From: an uncultured bacterium
GTDB lineage: Bacteria; Elusimicrobiota; Elusimicrobia; Elusimicrobiales; Elusimicrobiaceae
Assembly: GCA_949298795.1 (NCBI GenBank)
Contig: CASFXV010000004.1
Span: forward strand, 1 to 64,000
Length of the DNA stretch: 64,000 bases
Direction: 5' to 3'
A program made the position numbers and the translations under genes. Below the pieces are notes generated by a model that ran no database searches, was not told the origin of the DNA, and worked only from the letters and a program-made list of their open reading frames with translations. Positions 51,153 to 59,085 of the stretch are shown here, in pieces (positions within the stretch are counted from its first letter, which is position 1; each line of letters starts with the position of its first letter).

Positions 51153-52211
51153 ATGGAATTACAAACTTATTCCATATTTACCATGGGAGCCTTGGCTCTC
51201 GTTGTGCTGGCCGCGCTGACTTTGCCCTTTTTAATACACAAAATAGAAGAAGAACTGGAAATATTTTTGCTGGTGTGCGGCGTAACGGCCGTCAGTATTT
51301 CCGGCCTATGGTCTGGCCATTTAATAGAAGAAGGATTAAAAGAACCCCTTACTATTACTGCCGCCGTGTTGGTGTTGGGCGTATTGTTTAAACAATTTGG
51401 CGCCTATCTGGCGCATGCCATACATTGGCTGGAAGAAAAAACCGGCCCCCGGGTTTTGTTGTTTTCCGCCGTGCTGATACTAGGGTTAACGTCTAGTATT
51501 ATTACCGCCATTGTAGCGGCGCTGGCCGCGGCGGAAATTGTAAAACTGCTTGATTTGGAAGCCCGCCTAAAAACCAAATTGACCGTATACATTTGTTTTG
51601 CCATCGGCTTAGGCGCGGTGCTGACACCTATTGGGGAGCCGCTTTCCACCATTATCGTAGCCAAATTAAAAGACGCCCCGTATTATGCGGACTTTTTCTT
51701 CCTGCTTAAATTAATGGGCGCGTGGATTTTACCCGGTATTTTGCTTTTTGCCATATTAGCGGCACGTTTAGGCAAAGGCAAAAAACTCACCCAGCCCGTG
51801 CAGGAAAACAGCCGCGGGGAAACATACAAAACCATTCTCATGCGTGCGGGCAAAGTGTATCTGTTTGTGGCCGCGCTTATTTGGTTAGGGGAAGGATTAA
51901 AACCGCTGGCCGCGCAAACCATTACCAAACTTTCCAAATACGCTTTATATTGGATAAACTCGCTCTCCGCCGTGTTGGACAACGCCACCCTGGCCAGTAT
52001 AGAAATTATGCCGGCTTTAGGGCAGGAAACATTGGTGTTTTTAACCATGTCTTTAATTTTAGCCGGGGGGTTGTTAATCCCGGGCAATATTCCCAACATT
52101 ATCTGCGCTTCTAAACTAAACATCAAAAGCAAAGAATGGGCGCGCGAAGCACTGCCGGTGGGAATTGTTCTCATGGTAATTTACTTTGCCATAATGTCTA
52201 TGGTATTATAA
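51153..52211 (+). CDS. DUF1646-family membrane transporter
   Basis: The 352-residue protein has about nine or ten hydrophobic helices and little else. LTSSIITAIVAALAAAEIVKLL near residue 113 and GLGAVLTPIGEPLSTIIVAKL near 152 are features of DUF1646 and of the wider ion-transporter superfamily with re-entrant loops. Members are predicted cation or organic-anion carriers; the substrate is unknown. AGGAGA precedes the ATG. mgtC follows 4 bases after the stop, which suggests an ion-related role for both. Confidence 0.82.
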   Translation: MELQTYSIFTMGALALVVLAALTLPFLIHKIEEELEIFLLVCGVTAVSISGLWSGHLIEEGLKEPLTITAAVLVLGVLFKQFGAYLAHAIHWLEEKTGPRVLLFSAVLILGLTSSIITAIVAALAAAEIVKLLDLEARLKTKLTVYICFAIGLGAVLTPIGEPLSTIIVAKLKDAPYYADFFFLLKLMGAWILPGILLFAILAARLGKGKKLTQPVQENSRGETYKTILMRAGKVYLFVAALIWLGEGLKPLAAQTITKLSKYALYWINSLSAVLDNATLASIEIMPALGQETLVFLTMSLILAGGLLIPGNIPNIICASKLNIKSKEWAREALPVGIVLMVIYFAIMSMVL

Positions 52212-52215
52212 AGCT

Positions 52216-52845
52216 ATGGATGAAATTTTAATTAAAGTGGTGCTGTCGTTAATTTTGGGCGGGGCCTTGGGTATGGAACGCCAATACCATGACAAACCCG
52301 CCGGCTACGCCACCAACTGTTTAATTTGTTTGGGGGCTACGCTGTTCACCATTCTTTCGCAATATATGAGCGAATTTGGCGGAGACCCGGGCCGTATTGC
52401 CGCGCAAATTGTAACCGGCGTAGGGTTCATTGGCGCGGGTTCTATTTTGCGTGACGGAAACAAAATATCCGGCTTAACCACCGCAGCCGGCGTGTGGCTG
52501 GTGGCCGCTATCGGCATGGCGGTAGGATATGGGGAGTATATCTTGGCGTCTTTATTTGCCGCTTCCATTCTGCTTATTCAGCTGGGTGTGCGCAAAACCA
52601 TTAAACTGCTGGAGTTTGTAAAACATTATGACACCATTTACTTGCTCTGCACCCCAAAATGGGCCGTGGTAGAGGAAATCTGCCGCCGGATTGAAAGCCA
52701 CAATATATCCATTTTAAAACAAGAAATTACCAAACAGGATAATTTGTTTGTGGTAGCCATTACCGCCACATTCACCGGGCGGGAATTTTATAAAATTACA
52801 AAAGATTTGTTAGAAATGCCTGAAGTGAAATCTTTATATAAATAA
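52216..52845 (+). CDS. mgtC: MgtC/SapB-family membrane protein
   Basis: The 209-residue protein has four hydrophobic helices in the first 130 residues, with GALGMERQYHDKPAGYATNCLICLGATLF (about 16-44), IVTGVGFIGAGSIL near 72-85 and GLTTAAGVWLVAAIGMAVGYG near 91-111. A soluble ACT-like C-terminal part follows. MgtC proteins support growth in low Mg2+ and restrain ATP synthase in pathogens. The exact role in this organism is unknown. Confidence 0.92.
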   Translation: MDEILIKVVLSLILGGALGMERQYHDKPAGYATNCLICLGATLFTILSQYMSEFGGDPGRIAAQIVTGVGFIGAGSILRDGNKISGLTTAAGVWLVAAIGMAVGYGEYILASLFAASILLIQLGVRKTIKLLEFVKHYDTIYLLCTPKWAVVEEICRRIESHNISILKQEITKQDNLFVVAITATFTGREFYKITKDLLEMPEVKSLYK

Positions 52846-52861
52846 ACAGCAGGAGCATGTT

Positions 52862-53995
52862 ATGCCAGACGAGCCGATTCCTCTATTTAATTTACAAGCC
52901 CAGTATCAATCTTTAAAACCCCACATTCACCAAGCGGCTTTGGAAGCGTTGGATTCCAACCAATGGCTGCTTGGCCCGCAAACCCAACAATTTGAAGCTG
53001 AATTTGCCGAGCTAATTGGCGTAAAACACTGCATATCCTGTTCCAGCGGCGCCAGCGCGCTGCAAATTGCCTTGCTGGCCGCCGGCATTGGCCCGGGGGA
53101 CGAAGTAATCACCACGCCTTTTACGTTTATGGCCACCTCTTCTTCCATTTCATTAACGGGGGCCCGCTTTGTATTTGCCGATATTGACCCGCGCACCTAT
53201 AACTTAGACGTGCAGGATATAGAACGCAAAATCACCAAAAACACCAAAGCCATTTTACCGGTGCACTTATACGGCTATCCCGCCAATATGGAAGCCATTA
53301 TGCACCTGGCCAATGAACACGGGTTAAAAGTGATTGAAGACTGCGCGCAAGCCCATTTGGCCCAAGCGGACGGTGTTTGCGTGGGCGGCATAGGCACGGC
53401 GGGAGCGTTTAGTTTTTACCCCAGCAAAAATTTAGGCGCCTGCGGAGACGCCGGCTGCGTAACCACCAATGACGACGACGTAGCCGCCAAAGCCCGTTCT
53501 TTACGCCATTGCGGGCGCGCGCCGGACAAAGCCTACGAATATTTGTGGGAAGGGTCCACCCTGCGCATGGACGAAGTACAGGCGGCTATTTTGCGCGTAA
53601 AACTGCCGCTGTTGGAAGAATGGACAGACGCCCGCCGTAAAGCCGCCGCCTGGTATGAAGAGGGCCTGGCCGGGGTACCGGTAACGCTTCCCCCCACGCC
53701 GCCGGCTGGCTGGAGCCAGTCTTTTTACGTTTATACCATACGTGCGGAACGGCGCGACGAATTGATGGATTTTTTGCGTAAGCGCTCCATCGGCTGTGCG
53801 GTGTATTACCCTATGCCGCTTTACATGCAGCCGGCGTATGCCCACTTGCATTTGGACCCGCAAGACTTTCCGCACACACAAAAAGCCTGCCAGGAAGTAC
53901 TTTCTTTGCCGATGTTTCCGGAAATTACTCCCCAGCAAGTGCAGCGCGTATCTGACGCCATACGGGAATTTTACGAAGCGGACGCAACCGTATAA
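52862..53995 (+). CDS. DegT/DnrJ/EryC1/StrS aminotransferase
   Basis: The 377-residue PLP enzyme has VKHCISCSSGASALQIALLAAGIGPGDEVITTPFTFMAT near 54-92, the VIEDCAQAH motif near 156-164 and the PLP lysine in FSFYPSKNLGA near 183-193. Such enzymes aminate a nucleotide-linked keto sugar for LPS or glycan. No sugar dehydratase lies next to it, so the substrate is open. AGGAG precedes the ATG, 16 bases after mgtC. Confidence 0.92.
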   Translation: MPDEPIPLFNLQAQYQSLKPHIHQAALEALDSNQWLLGPQTQQFEAEFAELIGVKHCISCSSGASALQIALLAAGIGPGDEVITTPFTFMATSSSISLTGARFVFADIDPRTYNLDVQDIERKITKNTKAILPVHLYGYPANMEAIMHLANEHGLKVIEDCAQAHLAQADGVCVGGIGTAGAFSFYPSKNLGACGDAGCVTTNDDDVAAKARSLRHCGRAPDKAYEYLWEGSTLRMDEVQAAILRVKLPLLEEWTDARRKAAAWYEEGLAGVPVTLPPTPPAGWSQSFYVYTIRAERRDELMDFLRKRSIGCAVYYPMPLYMQPAYAHLHLDPQDFPHTQKACQEVLSLPMFPEITPQQVQRVSDAIREFYEADATV

Positions 53996-54010
53996 ATTTA
54001 CCATAAACAA

Positions 54011-54041
54011 AACCCCGCCTGTTTTTACGGCGGGGTTTTTT
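54011..54041 (+). terminator. Terminator of the DUF1646-mgtC-degT unit
   Basis: CCCCGCC and GGCGGGG form a 7-bp stem with a 9-base loop and T6. Confidence 0.93.
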
Positions 54042-54055
54042 ATTTTGGAAAAATT

Positions 54056-54328
54056 TTAATCGTTTTTCTTCCAACGTTTTAACGAAGAAAGCACCCGGCG
54101 CATCATTTCATGGGCTTGGCGGGCAGAAAGCTCCGGGTGACCTTGCATCATAAACGGCACGCAGGTTTCTATCATTTCATCCATGGTCAAATCGGCCGTA
54201 AAGTCCCCTTTTTGAAAACAATACGCGCAATATTGCGGGTTGGGAGAGCCGTCTTCATTGGTGCCTAAAGATTCTTTGTCTAATAAAGGCATGCCGCAGC
54301 TTTGACAAAAAACGATTTTGTTATCCAT
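54056..54328 (-). CDS. Small zinc-ribbon protein
   Basis: The 90-residue protein has FCQSCGMPLLDKESLGTNEDGS at residues 7-28 and QYCAYCFQKGDFTADLTMDEMIETC at 32-56, so two CxxC pairs form one zinc site. This matches the putative zinc-ribbon family seen in many anaerobes, often of about 80-90 residues. The second half is helical. The start at 54328 is fixed by TATGAT exactly 6 bases before it; the longer frame to 54445 adds 39 residues without conservation. Function is unknown. Confidence 0.82.
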   Translation of the reverse strand: MDNKIVFCQSCGMPLLDKESLGTNEDGSPNPQYCAYCFQKGDFTADLTMDEMIETCVPFMMQGHPELSARQAHEMMRRVLSSLKRWKKND

Positions 54329-54334
54329 GTTAAA

Positions 54335-54340
54335 ATCATA
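54335..54340 (-). promoter_or_regulatory. Leaderless-type -10 box for the zinc-ribbon gene
   Basis: TATGAT on the minus strand is 6 bases before the ATG at 54328. Confidence 0.55.
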
Positions 54341-54766
54341 CCAAATCAAAAAAGAAAACTCAGCAAAAGTATGGAATTTAAAATTTAGTTTCACTAACTT
54401 TTTGGTTTTTTGTGCTTCTTTTCTCTCCAAAAGTGTTTTTTGCAACTAAAAAGAGGGAAAAAGCCGTTTTTTATCGTCGGAGAATTTTATTTTAAGCAAA
54501 AAACCCCGTCTTTATTATTTTTACAGGGCAGGCAATATACTTTGTTGGTTTTCCACCCATCCGCCCGCTCAGCCCTCTTTTTGCTCAAAATCGGCTTTTT
54601 TCTTTCTATATGGCTAAAAAGGGGCCTCTTCTTATGTATTTTTATTCATTTATACCCAATGCATGACTTACAGCCATGATGAGCAAATTTTTCCACTTCA
54701 TCATTCAGCCGGCCTGGGAAAATTAACAATCACTCCCCATCCCCGCCGCCACGATTTTGATAACAT
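54341..54766. other. Non-coding gap with interleaved inverted repeats
   Basis: No convincing gene is seen. AAAAAGAGGG (54448-54457) and AAAAAGCCG (54458-54466) have complements CCCTCTTTTT (54573-54582) and CGGCTTTTT (54592-54600) in the same order. A transcript could therefore form either helix or a pseudoknot. No known RNA family is recognised. Confidence 0.4.
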
Positions 54767-54793
54767 AAAAAACCCCGGGAATTTTTCCCGGGG
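54767..54793 (-). terminator. Terminator of parB
   Basis: CCCCGGGA and TCCCGGGG form a strong stem with a short A/T loop. The minus-strand exit is T6. Confidence 0.93.
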
Positions 54794-54810
54794 CCCTGTA
54801 GGAAGGTTTT

Positions 54811-55701
54811 TTATAATAATTTATTTTTTAAACGGCCGGCTATGTTATCCAGTTCATCTAAGGAATGATAGTGGATAACCAGCGTGCCCTTTTTGGGGTT
54901 TTTGCCGCATTTTACTTCTACCTTGGTGCCCAGGGCGGTTTGCAAGTCAGACTCAAAAGCCGTAATTTCCACCGGTTTTGCGGCTTTGCTGGGCTTGCCG
55001 GCCGGCACCATCAAGGCGCGGGCGGCGTCTTCCACCTGGCGGACGGACATTTTATTCTTTTGCAGTTTGGTAAATAAAGCCGTTCTTTTGGCTGCGTCCG
55101 TTACCATCAAAAGCGCCTTGCCGTGCCCTTCCGTAATCACACCGTCTTGCAAGGCTTGCTGCATTTCTTCCGGCAATTCCAACAAGCGAAGCGAATTTGA
55201 CACCGCCGCCTTGGACTTGCCGCAATACGCCGCCAGCTCCGTCTGCGTAACATAAAACTTGCTCATTAAGCTTTTATAGCCCAGGGCGGTTTCTATGGGG
55301 TTTAAATCCTCGCGCTGTATATTTTCAATAAGCGCCAGGGCGCACATTTGTTTATCATCCAAATGTTTATGGATAATGGCGTCAATCTCCGTCAGCCCGG
55401 CCAGCTGGCTGGCGCGAAAACGCCGTTCCCCCACCACAATTTCATATTTATCCAAGCCCGCGTCATACACCACCACAATGGGTTGGGTAAGGCCGTGTTC
55501 TTTGATGGACTGAGCCAGTTCAGCCAGTTTTTCATCATTAAACACCCGGCGGGGCTGAAAACGGTTGGGAACGATTTTAGATACGGCAATTTTAGCTACT
55601 TGGTTGCCGCTTCCTTGTATGGCGGAGACGGGGTTTTCCACCATTTCCCGGGTTTGTTTGAGTAAGGCGTCAAGGCCTTTGCCTAAAGCTTGTCTGGACA
55701 T
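54811..55701 (-). CDS. parB: Chromosome partition protein ParB
   Basis: The 296-residue protein starts KGLDALL-like (SRQALGKGLDALLKQ), then the CTPase domain with GERRFRASQLAG near residues 92-103. The helix-turn-helix region follows, with YVTQTELAAYCGKSKAAVSNSLRLLELP near 151-178. The C-terminal dimerisation domain closes it. ParB loads on parS and slides as a CTP clamp. Two parS-like palindromes lie about 0.9 and 1.9 kb upstream. GGAGG precedes the ATG, 5 bases after parA. Confidence 0.97.
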   Translation of the reverse strand: MSRQALGKGLDALLKQTREMVENPVSAIQGSGNQVAKIAVSKIVPNRFQPRRVFNDEKLAELAQSIKEHGLTQPIVVVYDAGLDKYEIVVGERRFRASQLAGLTEIDAIIHKHLDDKQMCALALIENIQREDLNPIETALGYKSLMSKFYVTQTELAAYCGKSKAAVSNSLRLLELPEEMQQALQDGVITEGHGKALLMVTDAAKRTALFTKLQKNKMSVRQVEDAARALMVPAGKPSKAAKPVEITAFESDLQTALGTKVEVKCGKNPKKGTLVIHYHSLDELDNIAGRLKNKLL

Positions 55702-55706
55702 ACAAA

Positions 55707-56540
55707 TCAGCCTCCAAAATCATAATTATAGGCCGCCGGGCCGGTAAAGGCGGCGTTTTTATAATCGGTTACATCAATGCCGCGGCGGCTTAAAAATTCC
55801 GCCGCTAAATCGATATAAGCCGCGGCTCCCCGGCAAGCGGGGTCATAATCAAAAATAGACTGACCAAAGCTGGGGGCTTCCGCCAAACGGATATTGCGCG
55901 GAATGGGGGTTTTATACACTTTATCCCCAAAGAAATGGCTTACTTCTTCCAACACCTGTTTGGAAAGATTCATGCGGGAATCATACATAGTAAGGATACC
56001 GCCGTCCAGCTTTAAACGGGGGTTTAAAAATTGTTTAATCTTGCCAATGGTGGTCATAAAATGGGCCAAGCCTTCCATGGCATAATATTCACATTGTACG
56101 GGGGTAATGACGCTGTCCGCCGCCATTAAAGCGTTTAACGTAAGCAAACCCAAAGAGGGAGGACAGTCTATCAAAATAAAATCATACATGGAGCGCAAGG
56201 GGTTTAACGCTTCCGCCAACATATTTTCCCGTCCGCTGACGTTTACTAGTTCCACTTCCGCCCCCGCCAAATTTTTACAAGCGGGAAGCACGTCCAGCAT
56301 TTCATTAGCGGTTTGGCGGACCACTTCTTCAAAGCGGGCCGTTTTGGTAAGCAGGTGATAGACGGATTTATCCGTTTCTTCTAAATTTACCCCTAAACCG
56401 GAACCGGCATTGCCTTGCGGATCAAAATCTACCAATAAAACTTGGCGGTTTAAGGTAGCCAACGCATAGGCTAAGTTAATAGATGTAGTGGTCTTACCTA
56501 CTCCGCCTTTTTGGTTGGCAATACAAATTATTTCTCCCAT
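55707..56540 (-). CDS. parA: Chromosome partition ATPase ParA (Soj)
   Basis: The 277-residue ATPase has the deviant Walker A KGGVGKTTTSINLAYAL at residues 10-26, the DFDPQGNAGSGLG motif near 39-51, and DCPPSLGLLTLNAL near 124-137. Its C-terminus extends about 20 residues beyond typical Soj proteins and ends in a Tyr/Asn/Gly-rich tail. It moves ParB-parS complexes. GGAGGA lies 6 bases before the ATG. Confidence 0.97.
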   Translation of the reverse strand: MGEIICIANQKGGVGKTTTSINLAYALATLNRQVLLVDFDPQGNAGSGLGVNLEETDKSVYHLLTKTARFEEVVRQTANEMLDVLPACKNLAGAEVELVNVSGRENMLAEALNPLRSMYDFILIDCPPSLGLLTLNALMAADSVITPVQCEYYAMEGLAHFMTTIGKIKQFLNPRLKLDGGILTMYDSRMNLSKQVLEEVSHFFGDKVYKTPIPRNIRLAEAPSFGQSIFDYDPACRGAAAYIDLAAEFLSRRGIDVTDYKNAAFTGPAAYNYDFGG

Positions 56541-56602
56541 AGAATTCCTCCGTAAGCTCCCTATATATTAAACCATAAAACAAAAATGAAAAGCAACAGC
56601 CT

Positions 56603-56620
56603 AGTTTTCACGTGAAAACT
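56603..56620. other. parS-like palindrome 1
   Basis: AGTTTTCACGTGAAAACT is a perfect 18-bp palindrome whose central 12 bases equal those of the classical parS TGTTTCACGTGAAACA. It overlaps the TAG stop codon of lepB and lies 63 bases upstream of parA. Confidence 0.75.
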
Positions 56621-57590
56621 ATTGAATCATTCTCCAGCGGGATATTGGCCAATGAATAAACCAGGCCTTTCCTTTTATATTCTCCCGCGGGACGGGGCCC
56701 CAAAAGCGGGAATCGCAGGAATCGTCCCGATTATCCCCCATAACAAAATAGCTGTTTTCAGGCACAATGACCGGGCCCATGCTGTCACGCAGTTCCAATC
56801 CCAGTTCATTATCCAACTGATGTTTGGCCCATAAAATTTGATAGGCTTCCTGGTCATATTCCGCTTCCGGGGTGATTCTTTCTACGTCTTGGTATTTTTC
56901 ATACGGCTGGGAAGGAAGTAATTCATCATTTATCCATACGCGCCCTTGGCGTATTTCCACTTTATCGCCCGGCATACCAATTACGCGCTTTACATAATCT
57001 TTGCCATATTGATAACCGCCGCAGTTAATTTGTTTTTTGTCTTTGGCCGGGAAAGAAAAAATGACAATATCCCCCTTTTCAATAGGTTTAAATTGCCAAA
57101 AACGGATATCCGTTAATGGAATGCGAAAGCCATACACCGCCTTGTTTACAAACAAATGGTCCCCCTCCAGCAATGTATCGCGCATGGAAGCTGAAGGAAT
57201 TTTAAAAGCCTGTATAAAAAAGAACATCACAAAAGAAGCTACAAACCCGGCAAAATAAACCGTATTGGCCCAATCTAAATCCGCCTTTTGGATTTTATCC
57301 CGCTTATCTTGGTTTGCCTCATAACCTGCTTTTAAACCGTAAAATGCGGCCGCTAAAATAAACAAATAAGCCAATGCCTGTTTACCGGGGGCAATAGCCT
57401 CCCCCTCTAAACCATTAGACATAATAAAAGATATTACATACCAACCACATCCTAAAATACACAATAAAAAAGCGCTGTGCCATATGCCAAAGTGCCAAGA
57501 AGTATGCAACACTTTCTTTTTATTAAGGTAACGGGTAATTAGGGCAAAAACATACATCACACACGCAATAGTAAATAAACGTTGTTCCAT
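56619..57590 (-). CDS. lepB: Signal peptidase I with an extended membrane N-terminus
   Basis: The 323-residue protein has the catalytic Ser in FKIPSASMRDTLLEGDHLFVNK near residues 129-150. The catalytic Lys is in YGKDYVKRVIGMPGDKVEIR near 196-215, and YFVMGDNRDDSCDSRFWG lies near 284-301. Before the usual membrane anchor (about 108-128) it carries three or four additional hydrophobic helices (about 5-100), longer than common Lep. It removes signal peptides of the many secreted proteins here. AGGAG lies 6 bases before the ATG. Confidence 0.94.
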   Translation of the reverse strand: MEQRLFTIACVMYVFALITRYLNKKKVLHTSWHFGIWHSAFLLCILGCGWYVISFIMSNGLEGEAIAPGKQALAYLFILAAAFYGLKAGYEANQDKRDKIQKADLDWANTVYFAGFVASFVMFFFIQAFKIPSASMRDTLLEGDHLFVNKAVYGFRIPLTDIRFWQFKPIEKGDIVIFSFPAKDKKQINCGGYQYGKDYVKRVIGMPGDKVEIRQGRVWINDELLPSQPYEKYQDVERITPEAEYDQEAYQILWAKHQLDNELGLELRDSMGPVIVPENSYFVMGDNRDDSCDSRFWGPVPRENIKGKAWFIHWPISRWRMIQ

Positions 57591-57601
57591 AAATACTCCT
57601 A

Positions 57602-57619
57602 AGTTTTCACGTGGAAACT
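57602..57619. other. parS-like palindrome 2
   Basis: AGTTTTCACGTGGAAACT differs from site 1 at one position. It overlaps the TAG stop codon of the GT4 gene. The bases that follow (ATTNAA) are also shared with site 1. Confidence 0.72.
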
Positions 57620-58712
57620 ATTTAACTAATTTATTATAAGCCTTCTGATAAGCTTGTTGGTTATTGATGAGTTTCTTTTCCGCTATTTGCAGGGAAATTT
57701 CCCCCATCTTCTTGCGTAAGGGTTCATTCACAGCCAGTTCCGTCATCACACAGCTAAGCATGGTTTCATCCCCCGGTTTAAATATAAAGCCGCTGCGGCC
57801 ATGTTCCACAAATAAAGGCATATCCCCCACTTTGGTTACCAAACAAGGCAAGCCGGCAGCCAGGGCTTCCAATAAAGCCAAAGGCAAGCTTTCTACATTA
57901 GAGGGCAGAACAAATACGTCCGCGCCGGATAAAAAAGCGTCTACTTGGGTTTTTTGCCCTTCAAAAATTACTTTATCGGTTAAGTCATTAGACGTAACAA
58001 ATATTTCCAAATCCGTCTTTTCCGGTCCATCTCCTACCAATACCACACGGGCGGAAGGAACTTTAACCAGCATTTTTTTAAATGATTTTAATAAAAGTTT
58101 TTGGTTCTTTTCAGGGGCTAAACGCGCCACGCAAATAAACACCGTTTCCCGCATGGAAACCCCCCACTTGGCGCGTATTTGCTGGCGTTTGGTAAAATCC
58201 CGCGCAAAACGGGTGCGGTCTATACTATTAGGCAGCAAATAAACCCGGTCCTTTAAATACTTCTGGTTGCCTATTAAATATTGCGCCGTATAGAGAGATT
58301 CAGCAAAAGACATGGTATCCATACTTTTTAAGGTACGGTCCAACGCTTGTAAGAAAGCCGGTTGTTTAGACATATCAAAATGCGGTGTAGTAACTAACGT
58401 AAACTTAGTTACATAACGCAAAGCACGGCACAATTCTATAGCCGTATACAACATGGCGTGTACCAAATCCGGCTTAAAAGAAGTAATGATTTGACGTAAT
58501 TTAAAAGCTTGCATAGGGGTAGGGATATTTTCCATATCCAGGGTGTCTACTTTAAACCCTTCTTTGGCCAGCTGCACCCCTACTGCACCCGGCGTGCGTA
58601 AAGAAACAATTCTCACTTCCGCCTTTTGCTCTTTCATATAAGCGGCTAATTGGGCCATGGATTGTTCCGCGCCCCCCACACAAGTGGTTGTAATCACATA
58701 TAAAATTTTCAT
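57618..58712 (-). CDS. Family 4 glycosyltransferase
   Basis: The 364-residue GT-B enzyme has an N-terminal Rossmann half with VGGAEQSMAQLAAYM near residues 12-26, and a C-terminal half with VARLAPEKNQKLLLKSFKKM near 194-213. FVLPSNVESLPLALLEALAAGLPCLVTKVGDMPLFV, near 271-306, carries the EX7E motif. It would transfer a sugar from a nucleotide donor during envelope glycan synthesis; donor and acceptor are unknown. TATAAT is 6 bases before the ATG with no SD, and lepB-parA-parB follow on the same strand. Confidence 0.9.
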   Translation of the reverse strand: MKILYVITTTCVGGAEQSMAQLAAYMKEQKAEVRIVSLRTPGAVGVQLAKEGFKVDTLDMENIPTPMQAFKLRQIITSFKPDLVHAMLYTAIELCRALRYVTKFTLVTTPHFDMSKQPAFLQALDRTLKSMDTMSFAESLYTAQYLIGNQKYLKDRVYLLPNSIDRTRFARDFTKRQQIRAKWGVSMRETVFICVARLAPEKNQKLLLKSFKKMLVKVPSARVVLVGDGPEKTDLEIFVTSNDLTDKVIFEGQKTQVDAFLSGADVFVLPSNVESLPLALLEALAAGLPCLVTKVGDMPLFVEHGRSGFIFKPGDETMLSCVMTELAVNEPLRKKMGEISLQIAEKKLINNQQAYQKAYNKLVK

Positions 58713-58718
58713 AAGTTT

Positions 58719-58724
58719 ATTATA
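58719..58724 (-). promoter_or_regulatory. Leaderless-type -10 box for the GT4-lepB-parAB unit
   Basis: TATAAT on the minus strand is 6 bases before the ATG at 58712. Confidence 0.65.
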
Positions 58725-58807
58725 GCAAGTTCTTGGTAATTAGGTACTAAACTATCCCAATTATTTAAATTAGAAAGCCTGACAAAACCCTGAACAGATA
58801 GAAGCAT

Positions 58808-58837
58808 AAAAAGGCACTGAAAAAACAGTGCCTTTTT
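58808..58837. terminator. Distal terminator of the oxygen-defence operon, bidirectional
   Basis: AAAAAGGCACTG and CAGTGCCTTTTT form a 12-bp stem around A6. Confidence 0.9.
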
Positions 58838-58845
58838 GATATCAT

Positions 58846-58872
58846 AAAAATGCTTAAATTTTAAGCATTTTT
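58846..58872 (-). terminator. Proximal terminator of the oxygen-defence operon
   Basis: AAAAATGCTTAAA and TTTAAGCATTTTT form a near-perfect A/T-rich inverted repeat just after the rubredoxin stop codon. It is one of two hairpins in tandem. Confidence 0.7.
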
Positions 58873-58891
58873 TTCAAATCTGCGTTTTACG

Positions 58892-59053
58892 CTAGTTTTG
58901 AGCCTTAAACTGATCCTTACCTACCCCGCAAACCGGGCAAACCCACCCCTCCGGGACATTTTCCCAAGCGGTTCCGGCCGCTACGCCGTTATCCGGGTCA
59001 CCCACGGCTGGATCATACACATAACCACAAACTTCGCAAACATATTTAATCAT
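58892..59053 (-). CDS. Rubredoxin
   Basis: This 53-residue gene is easily missed because of its size. The iron site is complete: YVCEVCGY with Cys 6 and 9, and [11 protein letters not shown] with Cys 39 and 42. The conserved [30 protein letters not shown] segment links them. Rubredoxin passes electrons to superoxide reductase and flavodiiron protein, both encoded upstream in the same operon. A strong GGGGAGG lies 6 bases before the ATG. It is the last gene of the unit. Confidence 0.97.
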   Translation of the reverse strand: MIKYVCEVCGYVYDPAVGDPDNGVAAGTAWENVPEGWVCPVCGVGKDQFKAQN

Positions 59054-59085
59054 ACGTAACCTCCCCTAAGGGTATCTTTTAAAAA

